Part shown: positions 36,180 to 49,473 of the stretch, one piece after another
Position numbering within the stretch: the first letter of the stretch is position 1
Layout of the letters: every line of letters begins with the position of its first letter
Source: Lates calcarifer
Lineage: Eukaryota > Chordata > Actinopteri > Centropomidae
Direction: 5' to 3'
Length of the DNA stretch: 64,000 nt
NCBI RefSeq assembly: GCF_001640805.2
Contig: NC_066843.1
Span: 3,718,380 to 3,782,379 of the forward strand
Translations under genes and position numbers: made by a program
The notes under the pieces: generated by a model
The model's input: only the letters and a program-made list of their open reading frames with translations
Told to the model about the DNA's origin: nothing
Databases searched by the model: none

Positions 36180-36490
36180 ACATGAGGAATGGCTGTATCT
36201 GTCACTTCTCGCCTTCCTGTCTCCGCCCGGTGGTCCCCGCCGTTCCGTCCCCTCATGCCGGTGGCTAATAAAGAGTCCTGCGCGGCCCTATGTTCAGGTC
36301 ATAAAACCGAATTAAAATATTAAATCTGTCAGGGCCTGTCCTCGTAAATAAAGCCATATATTACTCCTCCATCTATAAAAGTGAAAAAGGGTCCAGGCAT
36401 TTTACGAGGGGGAGAGGAGCAGGCCTATTTCAGGTCTGATCGCTAAAAGCCACTGCATCACTGCCCCCACCTGTGGACCCAGCTAATTAT
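36180..36490. promoter_or_regulatory. candidate conserved non-coding element
   Basis: CpG-bearing unique sequence followed by an A/T core with homeodomain and HOX-type sites (ATAAAACCGAATTAAAATAT, GTAAATAAAGCC, CATTTTACGAGG), then GATCGCTAAAAGCC. Such mixed composition is typical of ancient developmental enhancers in fish. Inferred only. Confidence 0.35.
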
Positions 36491-38754
36491 TCACCGTGCA
36501 GAGTGATGGAGAGTAAAGTGGTATCGATGGAGAGCACAAGGTTGAGCTGTAGAGAGTAAAGACTTGGGGACAATGTCACTTTTTTTTTAAAAAAAAATTG
36601 TATCAGTGACTGGTTAATGTAGAAAAATGGCTGTAAAATCTTTATGAAATATTTGCATGCTTGCAGAACATAATTCACAAGTAGGAACAGCCTTTTTTTC
36701 ATGAAGAAATATTCATTTTGCTGCTGTCTCTTCTGACTGATATAACAACTTATCCCCAGTTTATTAAAGGTTTTACATTCAGTGTCTTTTCTCCCCAAAG
36801 AATAGCCTGATCTTTTACTGTACAGAACGTGATGCAGTTAACCTTTCTGACACGGACAACAACTATTTGTATAGTTAATGAACACAGAAATAGAAATAAG
36901 GAAAATTAACAAAAGAGTTAACTGAACAATTATAGACAGAAAAGACAAAAAAGTGTAGTGTATGCATCCATGCTTGATTCATCAGAGGGAAAGGGTATTA
37001 AACTAGAAACTAGGGGGGAAAGTGAAGTATGCTTTAAAAGAGCACTCACTGCACGCATGTGCATTAAATGTGTAGATTTAAGTACAATGTAATATCCAGA
37101 TGTGCATCCCCTGTACATATATTAAAGGTAAACAACTAGTACAAAAACATCAAAAGTTAAGAAGTACGAGTGTATTTATTGTCTGCTATCTTATTTCAAA
37201 GGATAAAGCTGAATAAATTTAAATGTTTATTGGCAACAAATCCCAGTGAAAGGCAACAATGAATTAATAACTTTTGTCTGTGTATAAAAAGTCCGATATA
37301 ATTATTAATTATTAATTTCTCTGTGCCATAGAGCTCTACTGTTTACCAAAAACTACTAAAAACACTTCAGTAGGCCGCCACGTTGCACTGGGTGACATGA
37401 GCACTGTAGTTTTTCTTGATCCCACATACACTGTATTAGTACTCAGTAGCACAACAAATGTGTAATAATCCACAGCTGAAAATAGTCTCCAATAACTGCA
37501 CTATTTAATCCTGTGTGAGAGAGGTTTTTGAAAACCTACAGCGCCCAGATATTTTAAGAAAATACTGGATCATTTTTGAAATTAAAGTATCTGGTTGAGG
37601 CCTGTTTTTTAAAGATTTACATCTTCAGTAGGAACAAATCTTTTCATCGGGTTTGTTGGCAATAAAAAAAGATGAACAGCCTCATTCTTTCAGTTTTAAA
37701 GCAATATACTTACAATAGACTTAGATAAACTTTTTTGATAAGGAGTCATGCCTGCATCTCTCTCTAATGACAGTATATTTGCTCACCTCACTGTTGTTAG
37801 CTAGAAACACAAGAAGATACTTGGAATTGAGTCTGACAGCAGATGGTTATAAACAGACTGGTGTGGCTCTACTTTTGTGGTGACATTAGCTGGCCTCATA
37901 ACCCAACTTGCTGGCCTCCTAACATACCCACTAAAGTGTTGAACCGTGCTTCTGTGAGGCTCCACTTCAGCTCAGCCTTAGTGATTTCTATCCACAGTTG
38001 ACCTGCCTCCCCTGGCGGCCCAGTCCAGTGGTCCCTGAGATCAGAGCCATTAGCATTAGCAGGTGGTAGGGATGTTGGGATGGACGTCCACCTGCTACTG
38101 GGCAGCTGCTTCTGCCCGCTCAGCTAATTGGCTGGCAGGTGGCCGGGACTACGCCAGTGTGTCTCAGCCAGGAAGAAGAAGAGCGAGGACATCAAGTCTC
38201 CCGGTATCCTGGACCAAAGATGAAAAGGCTTCTGCAGAATGAAAACAAGTCATGCACACACACATACCAACACACACACTCTCAATACACACAGGCTGTA
38301 AAACACATGCACAACTACATATACAAGTCTTGAGGCATTTGCTCATAATACACACAAACCTGAAATAAACACATAGATGCACACACACTCTTCACTGCTG
38401 TCTATTTTATTTAGTCAAACTTACGTATTCTCTCACAATCACACATGTACACAGACACACACATGCACACACAGTCTTTCAGCTTTGTAGAATAACCTTG
38501 GCGCCAGCATGGTGCCTGCTTCGCCAGTCTGGTAGATAGATGGTCCTCGACGCAGGCTGGCACAGGCTTTTCATTATGTTCACTACCAATCCATAGGAAC
38601 TGGCCTTGAGTTTTGGATTTCTTCCCATTTTCCCTCGTTCTCATTTGCTACTGGCTTTCAGTTTACTCTACTGCACTGTACCTGTTCTTTCTCTGCATTG
38701 TCAGTGACCATCCTTTTTCTTTATCTATTGTCTTTTAGTTGCTGTTTTGCTGTT
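36491..38754. other. non-coding region, partly repeat-like
   Basis: AT-rich. An A/T homopolymer pair occurs at 36582-36600. 37310-37560 (GCCATAGAGCTCTACTGTTT ... ACTATTTAATCCTGTGTGAG) has the look of an interspersed fish repeat, but no second copy is seen here. CA-rich patches lie at 38254-38290 and 38440-38475. No exon is supported. Confidence 0.4.
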
Positions 38755-39070
38755 GCCTCTCCTCTCCTCTCCTCTCCTCTCTCTCATCTCTTCTCTCCTC
38801 CCTTCTCTTAATTAGGATGTGGGGGAGCTGGTTGTCGGTTGAGTAAGCTCAGTATCAGATGATTAATTGCTGGAGGGGGGTACAGCAGCCCAGGGGCAGT
38901 ATGGCCGGGGGAACACAAGGTTATAGGATGGTATAACCCCCTCCCTCAAACCTCCCCTCCTCCTTCTCTTCCCTCTCTCCCTTTCTCTTTCTGTCTCCTT
39001 CAGCAACTTGCTCTCTTCCTCTTTTCAACTCTCTTCATCTCTGTCTCATTTACCCTCTCATTCTCCCCTC
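38755..39070. repeat. pyrimidine tracts including (CCTCT)n
   Basis: A CCTCT pentanucleotide run with related CT-rich sequence spans 38755-38808, and a second long C/T tract spans 38938-39070. Between them is GT/GA-rich sequence. Symmetric pyrimidine runs of this kind can form triplex DNA. Confidence 0.8.
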
Positions 39071-42000
39071 TCTCCTTGTTGATCTGTTGTAAAGCAAATT
39101 CCCCACGCTTCCTTGTCTGACCTATGCATGTTGTCGGTGAGTGCTGGCCAAGGCTGCCTCAGAGTGGGAACATCGCTGCACATATGTGTACCGTTGATTA
39201 AGATAAAAAGCTGAAGGCAGACGAACAGCAACGCAAACCAGCTGTTCATTACTGCAATGATCATTAGCTCCATGTACTCATTAACAAGCCTGATTTTATG
39301 CATTTCAGGTGGTCAGAGTGTTCAGCCTCACACTGTCTCCCACTGTGATTTGCAGCAATTTTCGCCTCAAGTCTGTGTTATGGTGGTCATTGGTCCGCTG
39401 ACCTTGGCTGCCAGCAGGTTGAGAGTGTCAGACTGTGGCTATGATTAGTTTGCAGATAGTGGACCTTGTCTTCAGTCGGCCAGAGGGCAGAAAATCTATT
39501 ATGTGATTGGTTGGTTGGCACAGCGCTCTGTAGCGGCAGCATCAAGCGGGAGCTTAGTCTAGACTCTAAATTTAGATTAATGGAAGGTAGCTGGCTAAGT
39601 TTGTAATTAATAGCAGTGACCTGCAGGGGCTACACGTATTACTAAAGCCTGAACAGAGCTGGACACCTCCCTGACCCACACACACCTCACACACTCTGTC
39701 ACAGGGAATGGGGACCTCATCTATTTTCTCAGGGTCTCTTTTTATTTATGGCTTGTTTGACTTCACTGCTCCTCGCAAAATGTTGTTCGGCAGGCAGCAT
39801 GCGTTTGGTTTATTGTGCAGAGTCACAACATTCTGTCGTGTTTCAGACTGTGCCTGCGAAGGGACAGCAGCCCACCTTGAACAAAGAATATTCTGAGACA
39901 AAATGCTGCTTCAGCTCTTTGCACGGAACTCATCTTCGACCATTTTATACCTGAAAGCCTTTTCCCATTGCCATTCTCTGGCTGCAACTGTATTTTCAGC
40001 TGCGTTCCACTCCTGACCCTTTTTTTCTCAATCTGTTCCTCCTTCATTTCATTTCACTTTCTCTCTCCCTCCCCTGCCTGATGCCGACTTTCTCTCCCTC
40101 CATCATATCGAGCTGTCCGTCAGTGTGGGGCCTCATGTCTCTCGGTCTTTGATGGATGGGGAACACGTAGGAGGAGCAGCCGTCCTTAATAGACACGGCG
40201 GATTGAAACGCTGGGGAAGTAAATGTTAAGGGCCTCATAAAACATCCACTTCCCCGCCCTCGTCCTATGCTGCCCTCCCCCACAGCACCCACACACCTCC
40301 CTCCCACAATCACCCTCCTTCCCTCCCTAAATCTCCACCCACACACCACCACTGCCTCATCAGCTGTCTGCAAGTGTTTCTGTTTGTGACTGCCTTTCTC
40401 AGGCAGATCCCTTTACTTTCAGATGTATAGGAATTTATATTTGTGCTTGTGTGCACGTGATTGTATTTATGTGCATAGAATGTGACCTGCTGCATCCCTC
40501 CTGTGGAGTGCTAATGGTGATGTATGGAGTCACGGAAGAGACGACCACCTTCCACCACAATCAGACATCTGTGTGTGCTGTATATCAAATTGTATGTCAG
40601 TTTCCAGGAGTGACATGTCACTTCGTGTATATACAGTGATCGCTGATGCCCTTTGCCCCTGACCCTGGGTAACCGTCAGCTCTTACTGGGATGTCGAGAT
40701 GTAGGAAGGGGATTAAGAAGACATTGGTAAAGTTGATTTATTTCCTCATGCCCCAGGCAGAGACAAAGGAACCATGTTAAAGAGCCTCCATCAATAAGCC
40801 AGCGCTCTGGCTACCATGTTTGCGAGAGGCTGTAAGGTCAGCCTTTAAAGTTATGGCTGCAGGGTGATAGCTGTACCACTGAATAACTCAATTCCCCCCA
40901 AGGTGGAAGGGTCAAGAGGAGTCAAGGACAGTTGCAAGGCAGGGGTGGGTGGAAAGTGAATTTAGCAGGAGAGGGCAGGCTTGCTGTTTCATCTGGAGCA
41001 TTGACCCTGGTCATAATTCCAATTGCCTGACTTGTTTGATGCAGAAAGAAATCCCTCAGTGTGAAAGGAATTGCCTTACCTCGGCAGCTCCGTTGTGTGT
41101 GTGTGTTTGTGTGTATATGTGTATATATATTGGGGGTGGGGCTCTGACCATGATTTAGATCTTCAAAAACAGTGAATTGAAAATTTCACAGTGAGGCATA
41201 CGTATGTAGCAAAGACAACCTGAAGCCAATAAGAGGGCTCTGCAGATTCAGCCATTAATCATCATAATGCAGGAGGCATCCAGCGATGAATTAGAATCCC
41301 CTGGCCCATGCAACCTCAATAATCCAATTATTCAAAAGCCAAAATAGAAGTTATAGTAGTATGTTAAAATCTTTAAGGTGAAGGTCGACACATTACAGCA
41401 TTGTAAGGCAAAAGACATCAGCTCCCTGGTGTGCTGTTACTCCCTGACTGCAGTATTTCATATCAAACGTCAAGACTTATAAAGCGAGCTCTTGCCGAGG
41501 TCATGTGTGAAGCTCAGGGCAGAGTTTGGTGGGAGTACTTTCTAAAATTGTGAGCCATTCAGAAGATTTTACGATTTACTGTATATGCTGATTTTGGCTC
41601 AAGATGTAATTCTGTTTTATACAGGAGTCTAAGAAGGTAGGGGCTGAAGTTATGCTACAGGTAATGAGCAGGAAAATATTTGCTGAATAGAGATATCTAT
41701 CACTGAAATGAGCAGAGTGTCAGCACATTATAGAGAACATTCTGAGAGGAGGGACAATGGCAAAACTACCTCAGCTGTAAATACTTAAAATAATAATTGT
41801 TCCAGTGGAGAATATAACATGTATGCTGAGGTGCTGAGTATAATATGTCTAAGGACACTGTATGTACTGCAAAAGATTTATGTTCTTGGTTTGGTTCACT
41901 GTAGTTGTACAGAAACAGCTACTGTTCAAAAACAATTGATTGTTCACTGTCTACTCTCTAAATGCAGCTGAATCTTTTTGTGCCTTTGATTCTTAGGAAC

Positions 42001-43321
42001 TTCATCCAAAGTTCTGTATCTTAGTACAGTTGTGAGGTTCTTTACGTGTGCTTTGCATATTGCCATTGAGTTTCTGCTTGTGTTTATATGTTAACTCAGA
42101 TTGCTTCTGTACATTCTTACTCCACTACATTTCCTTTACAAGGAAAATACTCAACCTTTCATAGTATTATTCTTTCTACTCTCTAGCTTGGTAAATTTCC
42201 ACATCTTTCAAACCATATGCTCTCAGTTTGTCATCAGGGTTATTGTCTCAGATTTTATGAAGCTCCTCTGGAGCAGAGGAATCATACAACTTTTTTCACA
42301 GGCTGAGTAAACAAGTAACTAATTCAATTGTGTCAATCCTGTGTTCATCAACAACACAGGACTATTTTCAGCTCTCACATTTTTTGTGTTTTGCTGCTTG
42401 TAATTAAGAAAAGGATCTGAAAATTCTCCGCCACTTTTTTCAGATCACTCACCTTGGAGGAGCTGAATAGGTGCAGCTGAGTTATATCCCTCTTTGGACA
42501 CCTTTTAGACATTCCAACACTATATGTGAAATAATTAATCAACCAGGCTGTGGCCTTCTTATAATTTGCCAAAATGTCAGACTGCGGCTCACTGCATGAC
42601 CATCTATTGTCAGTGAGAGGTCACATTAAAGTCTAGTCTTCCAATTACCTCCCTGCAATGATCCCGCTCTCCATCGTAGCTTTCTCTTTTTACTGAGTTG
42701 TAAACGGGAAAGCCTGGCCGCCGATTTCACTTCATTCGAAGCAATAAAAGGAGGTCTCTGCGGCAAGAAGTTTATTCAGACATTTTACAGATGGACCATA
42801 GCCAAACTTTTCCATTTCATATAAAGAAAGTCTTTAGAGGAAAACTCCTGAGGTGAGCCAACTGTTTGTCCATCAACTCCATTTTAGTGCTTTGTGAGGG
42901 GAGCTTTACTTTTATAGCATTCATGCATGTGTCATTTACAGTGAGTGCCTATAGGGAGATATGCTGCTATTAGGTGACTGTGCAGCTCAGTCCCAGTTTC
43001 AGCAAACCTCTGGGCCCAGCAGGACTCAAGCCTCGGATATGTTTCACAATCAGCCTTTTGTGAGAATTTCAACTGTTCAGAGAGAGGAACGGGAGCAAAA
43101 TAAATTCTCACTTGAGTGAGTTTTGTTCCCTCTTCTTCAAATAAGATAGAGGGTGGTAAAGTATGACAAGGAAGAGGAGGCAAATGAAGACTGATTGCGG
43201 TGTTGTGTGTTGTCTGCAGCTGAGTCTGCAGATCGTTGGGTTAGTGATGAACTCATGCAGGAGCGCCGATAACGATGTGAGCCCAACACACTCCCGTGAC
43301 AAGCCTGGGGAGGGAAGATTG

Positions 43322-43355
<34 letters not shown>

Positions 43356-44099
43356 ATTGAGGGGGGTAGGTTCTTCTGAACAGCCCCAAAGATAACGAGA
43401 AGCATCAGGGCCCCCAACTATGCCTTTGACTTATCAAGCCATAGCCCCACAGTACTAAGGAGTAGACTGTCAGCAGAAACAAACCTGCAGAAATGTGTGT
43501 GTGTGTGTGTGTGTTGGGACTACTTGATAACTTAGGGGCAATAGAGGGAGCTCGAGGGAGATGGAGCGTTGCCAGGAGGAAAGCAGGAGGATGTGTTGGG
43601 GAAGATAGAAGCAACACCGGGGCCAAAAAATCCATCAGGCTGCAGTTTTTGAAGGACAGTTTCCCAATGAGAGTCTCATCCCATCAACCCCTGGGCTGGG
43701 CCTCTGTCTGGCCTCAGCGGGAGAGAGCTCCTCCCCCTGAGATCACGCCGCTTCTGGCTGAAGGTTATGAAGGGAAAAAAAATGGTCGGAAGGAGAGAAC
43801 AAGCTGCCGAGAGACAGTGATGGAGAGGCGGAAAGCTAACCTTTACCAGCTCTTGTTTTATGTCTCCCTCTCTCTTCCCTCTCACGTTTGTCACCTGATA
43901 TGAGCCCTTAGCTGCACACCCTTTCTCTCCTCTGAAGAGTTTGGCATAAACACTTCTCAGTTACATGAAAAGAGGAGAAACTGTAACATTTCACACCTCC
44001 CGCGTTCACCCAAACATACACACACACAGATGCCGACACACTTGCCAAAAGCATGTGCGCATACGCGACCACACATCCACACCTGATCGTCTTCTAAGG
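39071..44099. other. non-coding region
   Basis: Unique sequence with pyrimidine-rich patches (40060-40110, 40255-40340), a GT/TA compound repeat at 41096-41130, a fragment of repeat E at about 42113-42132 and GT runs at 43324-43354 and 43494-43514. 42700-42780 is a balanced block that may be regulatory. 43540-43900 has frames on both strands with no motif. No exon is supported. Confidence 0.4.
43324..43354. repeat. (GT)n microsatellite
   Basis: About 15 uninterrupted GT units; a second GT run of about ten units is at 43494-43514. Confidence 0.92.
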
Positions 44100-44430
44100 G
44101 AGTGAATAATTACTCTGCCAAAGGGCACAACTGTGATCCCTGGCTGGTATTTAAAGCCTTGTCACTGAATTTAAATCACCCCTCCTCTCCATCACTTCCT
44201 TTAGTTAAGTGGAAATGTCCTCTTTTCAGGGCTAATACAGAGATCACGGCCCTAATGTCTTCATCATGGCCTCCGGCTAATACGGCCACATTGCATCACA
44301 CGCCCCAGCTTGAATTTCCACATTGGCATCAACGTGTGAAGCTATTTGCTGTCACCTACTGCAATCCAAACTCCACTTTCTGTGTTATTGTGTTACAAGA
44401 GGCAGTGAGGCGTAAAAGGCCCTGAGCTTT
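44100..44430. promoter_or_regulatory. candidate conserved non-coding element
   Basis: Unique balanced sequence with repeated GGCTAATAC / CGGCTAATACGG cores and GAATAATTACTCTG. It contains one 107-codon plus frame with no known motif and no splice pair. I read it as regulatory, by composition only. Confidence 0.3.
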
Positions 44431-47400
44431 GATATCAGTATTTCCATCTCAAACTCTTGTTTTCTCTGCGTAAGAAGGATTTAGAATTAAAACATATTTT
44501 TCAAGCGGAGGTAGTGAGTGTTGAATTGATGGAGGTGTGTGTGAAATTCTGCCCTTCTAATTAGTATATTCAGTTATTCTTTCTTTTTACCACCATGTTG
44601 TAGCCTTAGGCCATCTGTGCTTTCTTTTGCAACAAGCTCTCACAGCCTCCACCTCCCCCCCCCCCGTTTCCTCAACCCCTTCACTGCACTATAATTTTCC
44701 AGTCTCTCTCATGGCCTCCGTCAAGCATGTGTGCGCTGCGTCGTGTGTCCAGTCTGTGTAGAAGTACAGTGGATTGCAAATACGGGTTGTAGTTCTCTAT
44801 CATGAAAGGAGCTGGGGGGGGGGGGGTTGAGAGTCTGATCCTGTATTTGTCCTTGTCTGATGTAACCTCTCTCTCATGATGCTCTGTGGCTGAGACTTGG
44901 CCCACCTGCTTGTCCACTCTACTTCGGGCTTCGTGATTGGCATGGTGGGGCAGAGAGACTATTAGGATGCTGGAGCATGGAACCACTTAAGGTGTATGTG
45001 TGCTTGTTTCTCTGTGTGTGTGTGTGTGTGTGGGCAAGAAGTGCATGTGTACATTTGCATTTACACATTTGTGCCCTTAGTAAGAGCGTGACCATGACCA
45101 CCCCAACACCCAATCCAGAATTTCAAAGTGCATCAAGTGTATTTGAATTCAGCGAGTGCAGCAACGTAAGGTACGATAATAAACTGCATCTGGATGGAGT
45201 TGGTATCCAGGTAACAAAAGCACTAATCAGTTTCTATAAGATCTGGAAGATGTGGAACAGGCGACATAATGACCATAATGATGGACTAGGTTTGTGATAG
45301 TCAGTACAAAATATAAAAGTTGTTTTTCTGGACAACTCATGCCAATATGCTCTCAGCTTCACCTGGTATTCAAATTACCCTTGGATTCATTCTTCTTGAG
45401 GTGAAAAAGCCTCTGGAACCACATTTACACTGTAATGAGACACCAAAATCTCTGAAACCCCACACTAATGAAATTTTAAGAGGGGTTAGTAGGCTGACCT
45501 AACACACCTATTCAATAATAGGGCAGGTTTGGGGATAAATTAGTCCTTTAAATGAAGAAAAAAAAATACAAAAACAGATTAAAAAACAAAATTATATCTG
45601 GAAGATTATCCTCATTGCAGGGTTTAGAAACTGATTTAATGTGACTTGTCAGGGAGAAACCTGTATCATATTAGTAACAGATGACTGATGAAATCTCATC
45701 TTTTAATAAAACCTTGGTATCACTGTGGTTCTGTGTATACCAGTCTAATCCTCGTCGATGATTTCAAAGTGTGAAGAAATGAGAGTGTCGTGGTTGAGCT
45801 TCGACTTTGTCAACACTGTTAGCGAGGGGATGATGTTGCAGGGTGCAATGTCTACCGGCAGAGCAATACTACAATTTTTGGTGTAATATGTCATGGAGGA
45901 AAATGACTCATAATTATTACTCTACAGGATTAAATTGCACGCCTGATAGCCTTGTTATTCAAAACAAAGTGCTAACAAGGAGTCACTCTCCTCGTCTCTT
46001 GTTACACATTTTGTCCATTTTTTCCAGACACACGTTTTCATACCTCAAGGTTATTTTTCCGAATGTCTATTTATCATTTTAAGCTTTGCACGCCTTCTCC
46101 CGCCTCCTCGTGCCATGACTAGTTATTTTCTCAATTGACTATTGTCCAGCTTCCCATTACTCATGCTGAAATGCCCTTTCCATTCTGAGAAACACACACT
46201 CTTGTATTGTTTTCTCTTCGTGAACAACCGAAAGGCTCTGCACTTGTTGTAAACTCTTCTGCCCATTATCAATGATTGTTGCCTGCAGTTTCCTCTTTCT
46301 GTGTGTCTGCGCACGTGTTGCAGCGTGTGTGTCCATGTGCATGTTTGACCCAGAATCCTGCTCTCACAGATTTCACATTAACCTCAGTCTTGCTTTCTTC
46401 CAAATTAGATTTCTGTTCTTCTGTCTCTATGTTGACTTATTTGCTTCCCTTTCATCATCTCCGGCAAGGTTATCCTGAGGCAGGCGGCACTTTTATGGGA
46501 ACAAGGGGGCGTGGAGGGAGGGGTGGAGGGCCTGGCTTTGCCGCCAGCCATGCCTTAATCGATCTTGTTTAAAGGGATGTTGTGAGCTGAATGTTTGAAC
46601 CCATCCCCTCGTTAACAGTTGTCTGGGATTTAATTAAGAAGTAGAATGAATTTAATGTCAATTACATCTTGAAATGAACGGGGAGTACGAAGATGCACAA
46701 CAAAGAAAGCGAGAGTGAGAGTGGGGGGAAAAAGAAAGAGGAGGCTAATTAGAGGATGGAGTTGTGTTCATGCATCATTCCAGCTGAAACATTTCCTTCC
46801 CTTCTCTTTCAACCCCATTTTCCTCCCTGCTCCGTTTTCCTCCTTCTATTTTGCTCTCTGCATGTATATCTGCAAGGGCCCTCAGCAAAAATTTCTGTCA
46901 CATCTTTTTCTTTGCCGTTGGCACACAGTATGGGTATGCAAATATGAGAAAATAGAGACTTCAGCATTGTTGACACACTCTTCCTACATATGAAGCACAA
47001 GCAGATATAAGACCAGAGTCTGTTTCTCTACAAATTGAAGTGGATTAAGTACTTCTGTGTACTTTATTGATTTTTAGAATAGAATGAAAACCACAGTAAA
47101 TGCCATCATATCATCCATACAGTATATCATCCACATGACATAGAGAAACAAAACCATGAGGAACAAAAAGATAAAACAGACGACCTCCACTGCATGACCC
47201 ACATTTAAATACAACTTTATTCAGATCTGAGGACTCTTAGCTTTTATATATATATGTATATTTATGTTTTTGACAGTTGCGTTTAGTTACTATTCTTTGC
47301 TGAGTGGACCAGTGTTGTCTTGCAGTCTCTAAGGCCAAATATCCACATGTCTGTTGGCACTAGATGGGTCAACAGTAAGGCTGCTGCAGTTAACAACACC

Positions 47401-48879
47401 ATCCATCCCACATTAACACGACTGTCTCTTAAACGTAGTCCAGCAGCCTTTCTTTAACTCGCACCGGAGAGGCGGAGAGGGTGGAGTCTCAGTGAGAGTA
47501 TTGCTGTAAATCTGAGAGAATTGGTAAGGAGCAGAGCTTCTTCTCCACAGGTAGCCCAACATGTGTCCTTGTTTTTTTTCTACATGAGTTCGATGCTGTG
47601 GGCTCATGTTGCCCAGCTTTGATTCCAACATGTGTGAGTATCCAACTTCTCTCTGGACGCCCTGCAGGAGGGGGAGAGGAGTATTGAGGTTACTGGGGCG
47701 TATCTGTGTCGGGCACTCTGTTGGCATGCTCTCGAGGAGATTTCATGTCCTCACAATCCAAGGGCTTATGTAAGATGCTTTGAACAGGAGAGAGGAAAAT
47801 ACCTAAACCAGCACATCTTAAGACTGTGTCTGCGCACGCATTTGTTTGATGGGATATAGATATAGAGAGAAATAGATAGATAGAGACGGAGAGAGGGGAG
47901 TTCTCACTGCTGATGTTCAGTTGGCTCGGCGTTAAGCTCACAGAGATTAGCCAGCTCAGCTCAGCGCTGTGTGCAGGAGGGCGGGCAGGGCAGCAATGAG
48001 GAACTACCCACTGCAGGGTTCAACGCCAGGGTAAGGGAGGTAGAGAGGGTATGGAGGCTGAGGCCAGTCAGCCGGGTCACACACAGGAAGAGGACAACAG
48101 CGTGAAGACAGCGGGGCGTATGGCTGAGTAACATGCAGACATCGGGGGCAGAAAGGGGCAGAGAGAGCTGGAGGATGAAGAAATGGATGAACAGAGCGAG
48201 AGGCAGTGGTTAATTCATGCTGGTTGATGCATTTTACACACATGAAGCTTTGTATTTCATCCAGCAGTACAGGAAAAGGACCTTCAGACAAGTGTCAGGC
48301 GTTTAGTTTGAGTTGCTGCCAAACCAACATCTATATTGTATGTTCCACTGGGACTGTATACTTTCAAATAAATACTACATGAACTGTTACTGTGATGTGG
48401 CAGAAATCAGAATCTCTCTCTATATTCTCTCTCATAGTCTGATTGATGGCAGCCTCTTAAAGAAAATCCTCCTTGTGAGGATTCTTGATAGTGAGACACT
48501 TATAGTAAGATACAAGCCAGATAGATCCGTGTGTTTTCAACAAGTGAAGCAGACAAGCTGGTGCATACATGAAATATCTGCTGCGATAAAACAATCAGAT
48601 GCAAGAGGAGACAGAAGTTTGACGCAGCCAGATGAACAGCCTTTATTGATGGCTGCGGGAGGTGTAGCTGTCTGTCCCCTGCGGACTTGCTTGTGCACTG
48701 CTGCCATTTGCTGTCAGCCACAAGTTGATTAGATTGCACATGGAGAGGAGCTACCCCCCTCTTTAAGAGTAAATTAAAAACTCAGAGCTTTGATGTGCAG
48801 ATTTACAGGTCTTTGTTACTATCTTTAGCCCTGTGACTGTGTTTTCCCCTCCTACTCCTGCTCTCCAAGCTCACACAGA
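44431..48879. other. non-coding region with homopolymer and simple repeats
   Basis: Includes C11 at 44655-44665, G13 at 44814-44826, a GT run at about 45014-45032 and TA-rich repeats at about 47248-47265. Balanced unique blocks occur around 46090-46360, 46460-46660 and 47940-48180. No exon, RNA gene or named repeat is supported. Confidence 0.4.
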
Positions 48880-49467
48880 ACAGCCAAGGCGATGCATTTA
48901 TGTCTGGCCTTATGCTACCCCCCACAGGAAGATGGCTTCATGATGACCACTCACCGCTGCACGGGTCCACCTTGGACATCACTGCACATTTCCAGCCAAG
49001 CGCGCACAGATCTCGGCTGTATCCCTAATATCGCAGTGTATTAGCATCAAACCAGGTTATCTGATCTCACTCTTTAATGACCCTTCGCACCTGTCTCGTG
49101 ACTGTTCATTGTTAATGAACCGAGAAGTCACTGTGTCCTTATGAGCAGGATAGCAGTAACCTCTCAGCACACAAAATGTCAAGTTACCTAATTCATAGCT
49201 CCACTGTGCACTGCTCTCCTCTGATATTGTTTGTGAGAGCAACATGAGATGGGCCAGCCAGTGGCCATTTATCTTAATGAGAGCAGTTAACTCTGGGCTG
49301 AGCTTTGGCTGCCGGCTCCACGCAAAAACACAACAATCCCTGTGAACGTCCTCTTATCCTCCTACCCGCTGACTTGATTTTTAGGAATACATTTCGCCCT
49401 CTCGTTGAAACCTTAATTAGTTCTAAAGGAGATTAAATTATATGTAATTATTATGATAATATTTTCA
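48880..49467. promoter_or_regulatory. candidate conserved non-coding element downstream of neurexophilin
   Basis: Unique sequence with scattered CpGs (CCAAGCGCGCACAGATCTCG), homeodomain cores (GTTAATGAACCG, ACCTTAATTAGTTC) and no coding frame. It lies about 1.2-1.8 kb beyond the neurexophilin stop. Regulatory role is inferred. Confidence 0.3.
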
Positions 49468-49473
49468 TTTATT
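49468..49473 (-). terminator. candidate polyadenylation signal for the neurexophilin transcript
   Basis: A canonical AATAAA on the minus strand lies about 1.2 kb beyond the stop codon. A variant ATTAAA occurs at about 49658-49663. I saw no canonical signal nearer the stop. AT-rich sequence produces such hexamers by chance, so this is only a candidate. Confidence 0.25.
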
